This document shows positions 35,599 to 48,626 of a stretch of 64,000 nt of DNA, one piece after another (positions within the stretch are counted from its first letter, which is position 1; each line of letters begins with the position of its first letter). The stretch spans positions 1,736,001 to 1,800,000 of the forward strand of contig NC_079516.1 in assembly GCF_000801105.2 (NCBI RefSeq), written 5' to 3'. Source of the stretch: Raphanus sativus. Its lineage: Eukaryota > Streptophyta > Magnoliopsida > Brassicales > Brassicaceae. The position numbers were made by a program, and so were the translations under genes. The notes under the pieces are model-generated. The model worked only from the letters and a program-made list of their open reading frames with translations. It ran no database searches and was not told where the DNA came from.

Positions 35599-36881
35599 AT
35601 CAAACATTTGATCAACCACACTGAGTTAAGGTGTTTTTACAACTATAATATATGCTTGGTCCGTGTATTTTCTTTGAAGCTATGTTTCTGATTCCTGAAT
35701 AATGTAAAATATTTGATGTTGTTTCTGATGTGTTTGATTTAAATTACTTGTGAATTGTGATGATAATAACTTAACAACTTATCAACAACTTTTACGAGGA
35801 CAGACCCGTTTAAATTATCAACTGTGGATGGATGGAACCCGTTAATTAATGGGCTTAGAAGTTGAAGGCCTAGCTGATTACAAGACCTGCAAGCAACATA
35901 TTTCCTTCTATTTTTTTTCTGAACGAGGCAATATATTTTATTTTGTAATTTCATTTTCCATTCAAAATAAAATAAATTTATAATGAAGTTGAGTTACTTC
36001 AACACAATTTTTATTTTAGAGTAAAAATAGAATAATAAATTAAAAATATATATATGTTTAATGTATCGAATAAGTCATTTTTGTTTTTTTTTGTCATCTG
36101 TGGATTGTTATTAATCACCAAAGATATCCAAAGTTCAGAATACAACATCATCCCATCACCAAAAAAAATGGAATGCTCAACAAAAGACAACAATCTGATA
36201 GTCTTCGGAAGCATAAGCCGGACATACCCGGAGCCATAAGCCGTATAATCCCAGAATCAGTTAAAACATAACTAAAAAAGAAGTACTTAGTTATTCACCA
36301 AATCCACGACAACTTTGAATAGTTCATGTTTACTCTATTATAAAATAGAAAATAAAGAGTAAGCTAAAGTATTTTTCAAATCCAAGTTCTATTTTAAAAT
36401 AAATTATGGAGCGATATTGGAGATATTCTTAATGCCCCTATTTGCTAAACTATCAAAGCGTTTGGTGGTAAAGGAGGTACAGCTGTACTGTCTGCTATCC
36501 GGATTCGAGTTTTGGTCACAACGGATTTAATATCCCTTTCGTTAGGGCGCTGAATTTTTTATTGGAAAGATAGTTGAGAATGTGGCTGCACAGATACCAG
36601 AATTATAAAAAAAACAAAAAATGAGTGATGTGTATATTATATGTTTTTATTTTTTTCTTCATATTTTATGAACTTTCTAATAACATTGATTCAAGTAAAT
36701 CGATTCTCTTCGGTTCAACGATTTTAAATCAAACTAGAAGACGGTTAAAAGGTAAACCATCTAATCGGCCATTAGAAAATGAATGCTTCATAAAAGGTAA
36801 AATGTAGGTTTAACATAAGGCGGTGGTTGCTATTAGTTTGGTACAAAGATTGTGAGTTCATCACCTTCAGTCTATAAGGCC
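35599..36881. other. Intergenic spacer (A2), no gene seen
   Basis: Counterpart of 12885-14167, with the same MITE-like and possible SINE-relic words. No exon is supported. Confidence 0.3.
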
Positions 36882-36897
36882 AGAATGAAAAAGTTTT

Positions 36898-38021
36898 TTT
36901 TTTTTTTTGTAACTTGCTTACTTAAATTTAAAAAGAAACCGAAAATGTTTTACAAGCCCAATAGCTTTAGTTAGACCCAACCCTTAGTAAGTACTGAATC
37001 ACATAAAGAGTCCACTACAGCCTAAGATAGAGAGAATAGTAAAAAGAAACCCAAGAGGTCTTTAGTTGATGTGTTTCCTCGGTGATCACGAAAGATCGAG
37101 AGAGGCTCAGAAGAACAGAGGAAGAGGCGAAGATGGTCAAGCAAATCGCACCCAGTTCTGCATCATTGTGGAAGATCGAGTTGGATTTTCGGTCCTGAAA
37201 CTTTGTAGTTTGTTTCTCATCTGCACATCCACCAGTTTGAAGATCTGATCATGGGAGCGGAAGGTGTTCGAGTGGAGTCTGCCATTCCTCTCATGCCAAA
37301 GCCAGCACATCGTCGATTGCCAAGCGAGGATAGTCAGTTTACGTTGCGTTACCGGTGGAGGAAGAGATAGCATCTGATTGACCGTGTCTGTCCAATCACG
37401 TTGCGGCATCAACTGTAAGCGATTCGCCACTCTACTCCATAGATCATGACTGTAATTGTACTCAAAGTAGATGTGATTTCTTGATTCTTGTGCTGCATTA
37501 CAGAGTAAGCATCGATCATCCACTTGAATTCCCCAGCGACGTAAACGGTCTCTTGTAGGAATTCTATCCTGGATTACCAGCCACACATGGAATGCTTGTC
37601 GTGGAATAGCTGTGGAGAACCATACAGCAGTGCTCCAAGGAACATCTGGTTTTGGTTCCCTAAGGTAATCATACATGATACCAGTTTTGAAGCTCTCTGA
37701 CCTCTGTCCATTTATCTCCCAAACGTAGTAGTCCTGATTAGGCTGGAGCTATATTGTGGTGATGTAGGCGTAGAAAGAGAGTTGTTGTTCAGAGCGTGCA
37801 GGAGGAAGCCACCAGACTCCATTCCTACAAAGCGATGCAACTGTAGCAGTACGAGGGATTCCCAAACCAGAACGAAAATCTGACAAGTATGCATTCAGAT
37901 CACCAAACGGTGACCAATTGTCACTCCAGAACCGGGCCGATTCTCCATTCTGCAGCATCAACTTTAACAGAGGGAAGACCGTCTGCTTAAGCTTTAGCAA
38001 TTTGTTGACAAGTCACGAGTA
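36898..38021 (-). mobile_element. 5'-truncated LINE with TSD (copy A2)
   Basis: Same insertion as 14184-15307, with AGAATGAAAAAGTTTT at 36882-36897 and 38022-38037. The zf-RVT frame at 37676-37137 differs from A1 by only one base that I found (37668, G to A on the plus strand). One further A1/A2 substitution, 37260, also falls in this frame. Confidence 0.92.
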
Positions 38022-38037
38022 AGAATGAAAAAGTTTT

Positions 38038-39255
38038 GCTTCCAGTATTCTGTTCAAATTGCGTTTCAAGTTGAGAAGAGGTAATGCTTGTAAACTTACA
38101 CTAGTACTAATGTTATAAAACAAATAGTCAAATTGTTGTATGTGTGAATGTAGTTAAGAAATTGGATGTGTTTTATATATAAGTTGCCTTTATGAAACAC
38201 GAAGAGGTCTAATAACTCTACAATATTAAGAGACAAAAAATAACGGGACATCTTAAATATATATTAGATGATCGTCAATAATCTGAGATTATGTGCCAAT
38301 CTAGACCTGAAGACTTTACTATACATTTCAATCTATGGGTCTGTATATAAAAATATCAACTACCTAACTACCTTGACAATGAAATTTGTACGATTAATTC
38401 ATGGACTTCTTAAGCTATACGATTCAGAAACAATTATTCTAGTTGGGAGAGAAAGAGTCCTGTTTCCAAAAAAATATTAGTTTTTTCGGTCAACTACTTA
38501 AATATATAATCCTGTGTTATTCTTTGAAGACTTTCCCTAAGTTCGTTTTAATCTATGAATCTTGAAAGTTTCTCCATGTCTTTCTATTTTATATTAGTAA
38601 GTGGATCAATCATAGACCTTTACTGCGTAAGAAAGGGAGAGTAATTCTGATATAAATTTCCTAGAAACTTCAAGATTATTTTTAGAAACAAATTGCATCT
38701 GACGTTTCGCCATGTCTTTCTAATATCTGCAATTTTTTTTTCAAACCCAAATTAAAATTTATGTATGATGAATAACTACTTAGAAATTAGAATAAAGCCA
38801 TTGACATGTACAATAATCACGTACTGACTAAGGAAGCACGAAGCTGAAACTGGATTACCTATTTTGAAATGGAATTCTTTAGAATGATCAATTCCATTAA
38901 TTCTATAAAAAAAATATTAGCTACTGTGAATGGAATGGAATGAAATGTTCATTCCATCAATTTAAAAAAAAATTAAACAAATTAAATACAAAACAAATCA
39001 TTCCATAACAATTTTGCTAAGGAATAAATGGAATAGATCTATTCCATTTTTTCTATTGTATACCGTTCATCGTATTCCATTTCTCTCTATTCTATTTATT
39101 CTTTTTCTTATTCACACGGCAGTATCAGATAGTTTTTCTTAAAACCTAATATAGAAAGGAATATTTAAAAGTACTTCACTTCTTTATATATTTGGCCACT
39201 TCTCCCGTTAACCCGACAATCAATCTTTCTCTTATTCACAACCCGAAACTCTTCC
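38038..39255. other. Intergenic upstream of DUF760 (A2)
   Basis: Counterpart of 15324-16541, including the GGAAT/ATTCC-rich tract at about 38865-39090. No gene seen. Confidence 0.35.
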
Positions 39256-40703
39256 ATGGATAGTTGTCTCTCTAAACACGCGGCGCTCCCCTTACTCCCG
39301 TCCCGTTCGAGGAGACTGAGCGGCGATAGAAGATTATTGGTTCTTCCTGCGATGCGCAAGGTCCAGTATCGATCTTTAGTCATGGTTGCCGCTGCGGGTA
39401 ACAACCAGTGCGAGCCTGGAAGCAGCTTTAACGCGCCGCTTAAACCTCGAACGTCGCAGGGAAGGTTTCTGAGAGGTCTGTTGATAAACAAGCGTCACCT
39501 CTTTCACTACGCCGCTGCTGATGAGCTCAGGTTGCTGGCAGAGAACCGTGAAGCTGCTTTGGCTCGTATGTCTCTCAGCTTTGGTTCCGATGAAGCTTCT
39601 CTACACAGGTCCGTCAAACTTTAACTTATTCTAATTATTATAGGAAAATAAAAAAAATTACAATAATATTTATAAATTATAAGTATTACTTGTAAAGCAA
39701 GTTTTGTTTTTAGTGTTTAATAAGGTTGGTTTCCCTACTTAATCTCTTCTCATGTGTTCTTAAAATTTCTTTAAGTTTTCTTGTGAAATACTTCTTGGAG
39801 TGGCCTATTCAGTCAGCGTTGATTTACTTAGTCAGTTTCAACACTGCTGGTTCTGGAGCTCTTTGTGAACCTTTACTTGCAACTCAAGAATCTAATACTT
39901 TGTTTGTTGATGGTTTGTTTTCTGCCTGCTAACCCTAATTCCATGATTTTTTATATGTCGTTGTTGGCAGAAGAATAGCTCAGCACAAGGAACGTTACTG
40001 CAAAACAGCAGTCCAAGAAATAATATACATGCTAATAGTCTATAAATACTCTGAGATAAGGGTCCCTCTGGCTCCAAAGCTCTCTAGATGCATCCACAAT
40101 GGAAGACTCGAGATATGGCCTAAGAAAGACCGGGAGCTGGAGTCAATCCACAGCTGCGATGCCCTTGAACTCATCAAAGAACACGTAGACGCGGTCACCG
40201 GATTACGTGTCAATTCACGCGTGACTGAAAAAACACAGATACAGAAGCTTCATCTCAGGAAGGTATACGTTGCCTCGATCTTGTGTGGTTACTTCTTGAA
40301 ATCCGCTTCCCTCAGACACCAACTCGAGTGTTCCTTACCGGATCTCCATGGAATTGGATATCTTAAAGGTTCTGTCACTGGATCTTCTTTGACAATGAGG
40401 ATTGCACATGTGGCCACCAAGGAGCACCTGAGGCATTACATCACAAGGTTCGACACCGAGACAATGCAGAGATGTGCAAAACCAAGGACAGAGGAAGCAA
40501 GGAATCTGATAAAGAAGCAATGTTTGGCTCTTTTTGGTATGGAGGAAAGCGATGAGATCATCGTGACATCGTATTCGAGTCTGAAGCGGTTGGTTCTGGA
40601 AGCTGTGGCGTTTGGGACGTTTTTGTGGGACACGGAGTTGTATGTAGATAATACATATAAGCTCAATGAGAATGCAGAAGCGCAAGAAAATAGAAGTATA
40701 TGA
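39256..40703 (+). CDS. DUF760 family protein (copy A2)
   Basis: Exons 39256-39608 and 39971-40703 give 361 residues. I found no base difference from the A1 gene at 16542-17989. Domain and transit-peptide evidence is as for that copy. Complete identity over coding and intron sequence argues that this is the same locus represented twice, or a very recent duplicate. Confidence 0.85.
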
Positions 40704-41234
40704 ACCAGTTCGGTTAAAAGAAAAGCTTCATGATCCTTTGGTTGGTGTTATATGCAGGGAAGAAGTTTCTGCAGAATCTTTCAGGCGATGCTTTTAGTGT
40801 ATACTGTATAGACGAATAAGAATGTGGCGGTTAAGGAAACAAGGGCTGCAAATGGTTGTTTATAGAAAGAATATACCTCATGAATATAAGAAACTTATAT
40901 TTATGGAATGAAAACATTGGATATTTGGATGATGAATAGTATATGTTGAACTTATTAATGGAATAATGACTTACATTTATTTAATTCCATCAATGTACGT
41001 TTAGGATTTATATAAAATAAAATTTTATAAATAATTTTTCTTTCATTCGTAAAACAGAAGATGTAAAATTATATTTAAAAGGTTTTCATTATAAACTGTT
41101 AACTATTTTATGGACTCCTATGGAAGGATGTATTCCCAAAAAGAGTTATACGACAAAATTTTTTTTCTTCCATTTTGTATTATATTTTTGTTCAACATTT
41201 GGTTGTACTCAAAAGAATAGAAAAAGGGAATTTT

Positions 41235-41365
41235 GTTTTGTCTCTTTTGTTAGTCGGGACTCCAATGCAGCTGCTGATCTTCTCGCTAAGTCGGCACTCC
41301 ATTTGTCTATCCCGGATTTGTATTGAACTCTCGGTTTAGAAATATAATTCAGTTCGTCGCAAAAA
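41235..41365 (+). mobile_element. LINE 3' scrap (copy A2)
   Basis: Same as 18521-18650, flanked by AAAAAGGGAATTTT at 41221-41234 and 41366-41379. Its terminal A-run is one base longer than in A1, which shifts the block offset from 22714 to 22715. Confidence 0.8.
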
Positions 41366-42038
41366 AAAAAGGGAATTTTATATGTTTAATTGTCAACACT
41401 TTTTATATTCAAAACATGAACGTAAAGAAGATACTAAAATATAATTTTTATCGCACGTATTTATTTTTGAAAATATTGTACTAAGATCAACAATTTTTTA
41501 CCATGTACTCTTGAAACAAAAAAATTAGAATCTCTTGAACTAAAACGTACAATAAAATATTTATAAATTAATAAAAATACAGTTAAAATATTTCGTAAAT
41601 TTAATTATATAGTTATATATAAAATAATAATTTAATTTCAAATTTTAAATTGAATTACACTAATTTATTAAATATAAACGTCATTATAGAATGTAGTTAT
41701 TATAGTTATACTAAAGAGTTTTTTTTTTTTTGAAAATAGCTTTTTTTAGAAAGGCTTTCGCCTTGGGCTTCTATCTTTGCGGCCCAAATGCTAAGACCTA
41801 TTAAACCCCCAATACTCACTATCTGGTCTTCTTGTTCAATTCCCTCTCTCTCTCGCTCGCCGGAATATTCCCTCTCTACTTCATCTCGCCACCGTCACAT
41901 TTTCACCGGTAAGCACAACCACTTCTCTTTTCCTTACCACTGGAGGCATTCGATCTCTCTCATGCCGCCGAATCGCGTTTAATTAGGGTTTATGGAAGAA
42001 TCTAACGCCTCTTAGTTTCGATTTAGGGTTAAGTAAAG

Positions 42039-44439
42039 ATGCCAGACGTACAATCTATGGTGCTGGAGTTTGTTAACAAGCTCAGGAAACGGTATAATCA
42101 TTATTTTTCTGTAATTTCGTAAAACCCCTTTTTGTTAATTTAAGAGAGTTTTTTTTTCTGATTTGATTCAATACAGTAAGATCGAGGGCTCACAGGCTAC
42201 AGCTAGATGCACAGTAGAGTTGCTTAGGTCAGTGATCTCTCATCATCGAGTGCCTCACCACGCGAACCAAGCTTCGGCTCTTATCGATGCTGTGAAAGCC
42301 GTCGGTGCGCAACTTGTCGCTGCAAATCCTGTTGGTATGTTTTGTTTTCTTCCCCATCCTGTTAAAGTTTTACTCTTTATGAATAAAGGAATGATTTTTC
42401 TTTTTTTGTTGGGTGTGATTTTTGGTAGAGCTTGCTGTTGGGAATGTAGTGAGGCGGGTATTGCATATAATAAGGGAGGAGGATCTGTCTCTTGCTACAG
42501 CAGCTGTGGCTGGGTTGGATTTACTGGACGCGAGTGATGACGATGAAGATGTTAATGGGAAAGGGATTGGGTATACTGCGATGTCTGCGGCGGTTGTTGC
42601 AGCTGCTGCTAGGAGTACGTTGCGTCCTCCTTCTTTGCAGACGCTTCTTGAGGGCACTCCTGAGTCTGCGACTGTTCCGTACACTTCTTCATCTGGTGCT
42701 GATTCCGAAAGCAAAAGTAAATGTACCCTTTTCCATTCCTTTAAAAATGCTAATTTTTATTTGGTAGAAAATCAAGCTGCTTGATTTAGTTATGTCTCTT
42801 GATAAGCCATGAAAAGAAGTGTTATGTTAGGAATAGAATAAAGTTACTTTATATTCCCTCTGACAACTCGATGCTCATTGTTTTTTTTTTGTCGGGAATT
42901 GTCTGAGATGTGGACATTAATTGGACAGTAGATGTAACATATTTAGGTCTCGTGGAATCTGGATTCACTTCGGGGACTTTTAGGCTTGGAAAAGTTTAGG
43001 GAACTGTAGACAGAACCCTAGATTACTGGTTCTGGTAGATTCAATTGCTGGATTCCTCTATGAAAATGTGTTGCGGAGTTAGAGAGATAATTAAAGGGAA
43101 TGAGTTTCTGTTCTTAAAAGTCTGGTTTTGGGAGGTTCATCTCGCTTTAATTGAAATGACCTTGAATTCATAGGCTAAATTTTTGTTTAGCAGCTAAACT
43201 ATTTACATTGCTAGTCGATATTAATGGTCTAATGTACTTTTGTTTAGCTGCCGACAAAAGTTCAATAACTAGGAAGCTGAAGCATGATGTTATAGAAGGA
43301 GTCAATCAACTTATCCATGAGATTGCTGGTTGTCATGAGCAGATCGCTGAGCAAGCTATAGAGCACATACATCAAAAGTAATTTTCAACTATATACCACT
43401 AATTTTCTGTAACATGCAATAGATTGTCTTTCCTTGATGACAACTTTTTTTATCAGTGAGGTGATTCTAACCTTGGGTAGCTCAAGAACAGTACTCGAGT
43501 TTCTGTGTGCTGCAAAGGAGAAAAAAAGATCATTTCGTGTATTTGTCGCCGAAGGTGCTCCAAGGTCTGGTGACTCCTTTTTCCACGTCTCATCATTATC
43601 ATTGGTCGTGTCCATGTAACGCAGCTGTATCGTATTTATTCCCTTCCAATTCTACTTTTATTGTATTGTTAGGTATCAGGGCCATCTATTAGCAAAAGAA
43701 CTGGTAGCTAGAGGTCTGCAGACCACTGTGATCACTGACTCTGCAGTGTTTGCTATGATATCTCGAGTGAATATGGTACATATTCAATCCTACCCAAATC
43801 TATTTTGCTTGTGATCTCTTCTAAAAAAGAGATCTTAAATGATGTGATAAATGCACAGGTTATAATCGGAGCTCATGCAGTGATGGCTAATGGTGGGGTT
43901 ATAGGACCTGTTGGAGTCAACATGGCTGCCCTGGCAGCAAAAAAACACGCAGTCCCATTTGTGGTTCTAGCCGGTAGTCACAAGGTTCGGTTTCAAGTTG
44001 CTTATTCTGTTCAAATCAGTGATTGCTCTCATAAACCTTAAAACTCTACTTAGAGCTTTTATATATGATTAACAGCTATGTCCACTGTATCCTCACAATC
44101 CGGAGGTATTACTAAACGAGCTGAGATCTCCGTCTGAACTGTTGGATTTTGGCGAATTCTCTGATTGCCTTGATTTTGGATCCGGTTCCGGGTCTCCCCT
44201 TCTTCAAGTTGTCAACCCAACCTTCGATTACGTCCCACCAAGCCTCGTCAGTCTCTTCATAACCGACACGTAAGTCTCATCAACATGGATCCTTGGGTTT
44301 CTTCTAGTTACTATATTCTTAAGATTGGTTCATTCTCATGTCGCTACTTTTGTTTTGGTTTAACAGGGGAGGACACATCCCATCTTACATGTACCGTCTT
44401 ATCGCTGACTACTACTCTGCCGATGATTTGGTGATGTAG
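42039..44439 (+). CDS. Translation initiation factor eIF2B subunit beta, copy 2
   Basis: Nine exons: 42039-42091, 42177-42334, 42429-42716, 43248-43377, 43457-43564, 43673-43775, 43859-43984, 44076-44269 and 44367-44439. Every exon length equals copy 1 (total 1233 nt, 410 residues). Exons differ from copy 1 mostly at silent positions from 42204 on; one replacement is GIGYTAMSA where copy 1 has GIGYPAMSA. Introns differ in length and sequence, intron 2 and intron 3 especially. The same Rossmann-type motifs are intact. Both copies therefore look functional under purifying selection (inference from the silent-site bias). Confidence 0.93.
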
Positions 44440-44905
44440 CATTTGGTCATTTGACCACACAACACTCACTTGGTTGGGGTCATTCACAAAGTGGAAGGAA
44501 AGATACATGTACATTGCTCAATGGTAGTGAATGAGAAAAGAGAAACTTATCTTTCGCGTCTGTGAAACTGGTCTGACCAAGTGTATTTTTTGCCGTGTTC
44601 TACTTATACTTCTGCTCAATCGCAAACTCTCAATGGTGTTTATTGTTACCTTCGTCAACACAAAAACACTTTCTTTCATTTGTCTTTTGTATTCTTGCCA
44701 ATCACGAGAGATTAATTAAGGGTTTGGAAGCTATTACTTGGTTTAGTCCGGTCCAATTTCAATTTTTCTCATAACCGGTTCCGTGAGTACACACCCTGAG
44801 TGATAAAAACTCTAAACAGGTCTTAAAGCAGTCATTTTAAACGGCTTCTTCTTCGTCTCCATCTCCAATCTATGCATGCTGATAAACATCAGAATTTCTC
44901 GAAAG
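44440..44905. other. eIF2B-beta 3' end to PPR start (B2)
   Basis: Short spacer with the eIF2B-beta 3' UTR and the PPR leader. An upstream in-frame ATG at 44876 could also serve the PPR frame. Confidence 0.4.
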
Positions 44906-47452
44906 ATGTCATCTTTAGCTCGCCATGCTCTTCATTCTTCTCTCGCCTACTCCTCCCTGTCTTCTCAACCCTCTCAGCTTCTTCTCCAAGACGAGGCGGA
45001 GGCTCGCGATGTCGCATCATTACTAAAAACCCTAAATTGGGAGAAAAACACCTCCTTCAAATCCCTAGTTTCCCACATAAGCCCAAACATCGCTTCCCAA
45101 TTAATCTCCTTCTACAGCTCCGAAACCAACACCTGCGTCCGTTTCTTCACATTGGTCTGCAAGCACTCCTCCTACTGCTTCTACCCGAACTTTTAAAACT
45201 CATCGTTTTCTCTGATCTCTACCAAATCGCACACAGCGTCATCCTCGCGCTGGTCAGAGAGTCCACCATCCGCGAGAGAGAGACGCTGCTGACGAAACTG
45301 ATGACCTGTTTCGACCAATTGAGAGACGAGACCGGGTTCAGGTTGAACTACCCTTGCTACATCTCGCTTCTCATGTCTTTAGCTAAGCTTGACTTAGGGC
45401 TCTTGGCTTACCTGACTTATAAAAGAATGGAATCCGACGGGTTCGTCGCTGGGGAGATCGATTACAGAACGGTCATCAACGCTCTGTGCAAGAACGGTTT
45501 AACAGAAGCTGCTGAGATGTTTATGTGTAAGATTGTTAAAATCGGGTTTGTGTTGGACTCTCATGTATGCACTTCTTTGGTTCTTGGGTTTTGTCGTGGT
45601 TTGAATTTTGTAGATGCTTTGAGAGTGTTTGATGTGATGTCTAGAGATGAAGCTTCGGCTCCGAACTCCGTTACTTACTCGAATTTGATTCACGAGTTGT
45701 GTCAAGTAGGGAGGCTCGAGGAAGTTTTTGTGTTTAAGGATAAAATGGGTGAGAATGGTTGTGAGCCGAGTACACGTACGTATACAGTGCTTATTAAAGC
45801 GTTGTGTGATAAAGGTTTTAGCTTGTTCGATGAGATGGTTGGTAAAGGGGGTTGCAAGGCGAGTGTTCATACCTATACCGTTTTGATTGATGGGTTGTGT
45901 AGACATGGGAAGGTTGAGGAGGCTAATGGGGTTTTTCGGAAGATGGTTGAGGATGGGATATTACCTAGTGTGGTGACTTACAATGCTTTGATAAATGGTT
46001 ACTGCAAAGAAGGGAGGATCGTTCCGGCGTTTGAGGTGCTTGCTGTGATGGAGAAGAGGGGTTGCAGACCTAATGTGAGGACTTTTAATGAGCTTATGGA
46101 AGGGTTATGTAGGGTTGGGAGACCGTTTAAGGCCGTGCGTTTGTTGAAGAGGATGGTTGATGATGGTTTGTCGCCTGATGTTGTGAGTTATAATGTTTTG
46201 ATCGATGGGTTGTGTAGAGAAGGGCTTGTGAACGTGGTGTACAAGCTTCTTGGTTCGATGAGTTTTTTTTGATATTGAGCATGATTGTGTAACGTTCACT
46301 GCTATGATTGATGGTTTATGCAAACGAGGGAAGGCTGATGTAGCGAGTGCGTTCTTGGTTTTGATGGTGAGAAAAGGGATAAACGTAGATGAAGTTACGT
46401 GTACAGCTCTTATTAATGGGTTCTGTAAACTTGGTAAAACTCGTGATGCGTTGTTTATACTAGAGACATTGGGTAAGATGAGACGATTGACAACTCCTCA
46501 CTCGCTTAATGTCCTTCTCGATGTGCTGAGTAAAAGCTGTAAAGTGAAAGAAGAGTTAGCGATGCTTGGGAAGATTAATAAGCTTGGTTTAGTTCCTTCT
46601 GTGGTGACTTACACAACGCTGGTCGACGGGTTGATTCGGTCAGGTGATACCAGCGGTTCATCGAGGATGCTGGAAACGATGAAGTCAAGTGGTTGTTTGC
46701 CGAATGTTTATCCATACACAATCATCATCAACGGTCTTTGCCAATTTGGTAGACTCGAGGAAGCAGAGAAGCTTCTTGCTGCTATGCAAGACTCGGGAGT
46801 CTCGCCGAACCATGTTACTTATACCGTTATGGTGAAAGGATATGTAGATAATGGGAAACTAGACCGTGCTCTCGAGATTGTAGGTGTTATGGTTTAAAGA
46901 GGGTATGAACTGAACGAGCGTGTCTATTCTTATCTGCTACATGGACTTGTTGCTTTACAAGGAAGCGATGATGCGTGTATCAGCAAGCTAGTATCTATGG
47001 TTGAACAGCTAGGTGGGTCAACACGCGGATTATATGATTTTGTTGTCACACGGCTATGCAAAGAAGGAAGAATAGATGAGTCCAACGAACTGATACAAAC
47101 TATGCTCAAGAGAGGTGTTTATATCGAGAAGGCAATAGACACCGTCATAGAATCTTACTGTGGCAGGAAGGAACACAGCAAGTGTGTGGAGCTGATCACT
47201 TTTGTTCTTGGAAATGGGTTCGTTCCTAGTTTCAAATCCTTCTTCTTAGTGATTCAAGGTTTGAAGAAGGGAGGAGAGACAGAGCAGGCACGTGAGCTGG
47301 TGATGGAGCTTCTGAGCTCAAATGGGGTTGTAGAAAAGAGTAGAATGTTGGATTATGTTAAGTGTCTGATGGAAGGAAATGAAGCTGGTGACTGCGGTGA
47401 AGTCATTGATATGATTGATCAATTGCACTACAAAGAAAGACCCATCTTCTAA
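44906..47452 (+). pseudogene. P-class PPR gene, copy B2, near full length but with three lesions
   Basis: True N-terminus MSSLARHALHSSLAYSS starts at 44906; that frame stops at 45194-45196 (SSYCFYPNF). The protein then continues one frame over, from LLKLIVFSDLY through about ten 35-residue PPR motifs (for example SVHTYTVLIDGLCRHGKVEE) to 46262. An eight-T run there has one T too many and shifts the frame. The next open part, 46304-46897, ends in TAA at 46895 where CAA is expected (VMV-stop-RGYELNER). The last part is 46997-47452, ending ERPIF. Homologue of At3g07290, predicted organellar and RNA-binding. Not translatable as one protein unless the T-run and the other breaks are consensus errors. 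Confidence 0.9.
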
Positions 47453-48626
47453 GTTAACACTTTCAAATTTTTGTATAACCATTTTTGGAAATTTTTTTGA
47501 AATAATTTTTTTCTGTTTCCAGTGTTACAGAACTGATTCATTCTCTTTTTGTCAATGATCAACTGATGTTGGACTAAGCTCAAATATCACTTAAAAGCCC
47601 AAAAAGCCCATTCTTGTATATTTTCTTATTATAAATAACTTTTTGTCAGGTTCAGACCAAAGTTTCTGCTTTCTTGGTTGGGGACTTTAGAGAGAGATAG
47701 TCTTCTTCTTCTTGTTCAAGAACAGACCCATTATATACAAATAATACCCGTGATTTTTTTTTAAAAAAGAGAGAACATTACAGATATATACAGAAAGAGA
47801 AAGGTATATATATATACACATACCCATATGCTAACACATGGAGATTTATAGAGCGAGAGGAGAGATGTTTCTCACTTTCTTCGTTGTATTTCATCTTCTC
47901 TCTGTCTCTTCTGAGATCTTTTAATCGCTCTCTGCTGTCTTGTATATGATTTTTCAAATTAATCAAAATAAAAATTAAAACAGTTTCAAGAAAGAACACC
48001 GTTGATTTTGTAATTTCCGACAAGATGAAAAACCTCTATTGCTAAAAGTGAAGTTTTTTTTTGTTTTGTCTGAAAATTTTGATCCGCCTGCTAATTTAAA
48101 AGTCTTTTCTTTTGCTATCTGGGTTTCCCTAAAGGTTTCACCTTTCTTATTTTTCACCTGCGCCAATTGCACTTGGCAATCGTCAAGGCTGCTGATTTTT
48201 GGTCCGATTGATTTTATTTGCTTAGGGTTTGATTGGATCGCAACCCTAATCTGATTTGGGGGGAATTGGGTTTCTCCACATTGAATAAAGAGGCCAACTT
48301 GTTGGCGGCTGCTGACAAAAGGTGCTTTTGAGCTGCTCAACTCCTTAATCTGAGCTTAAATCTGGAAATGATACCGATTTCTACTGATGGCTTTGGCAGG
48401 TTAACGAGGAATCTCCCTCGCGGTTCCACGGTGGTCACTTTCGAGTTAGGATTTGGAAGTGGTTTTATTAGAAAGTTTGGAGCTTTTCTAATTGGTTTTG
48501 TCTGATATGGTGGGCTGGATCATAGTCTCTGATCTGGTCAGGTGCTGGGATAAAGGATCGAGAAAGTAAAGAAAAAAAGTGGTTGAAAGTATAACCACTT
48601 TACGGAACACTTGAGGGAGAAGTGTC
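47453..48626. other. Leader region of the lysine-rich gene (B2)
   Basis: Counterpart of 23979-25218, with GCCCA words near 47595-47615, a TATATATATA tract near 47805, TTAGGGTTT near 48222 and a TTTGGCAG acceptor near 48399. No coding exon. Confidence 0.45.

Larger units (their letters stand above)
28685..42203. repeat. Block A2: near-identical copy of 5985-19488
   Basis: Contig 3 begins inside the spacer left of DUF506 and repeats block A1, including the SINE, MULE and both LINE insertions with their target-site duplications. Where A1 and A2 differ by homopolymer indels (28685 to about 32560), A2 keeps the DUF506 frame open, so A2 is the better reading of this stretch. Confidence 0.93.
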
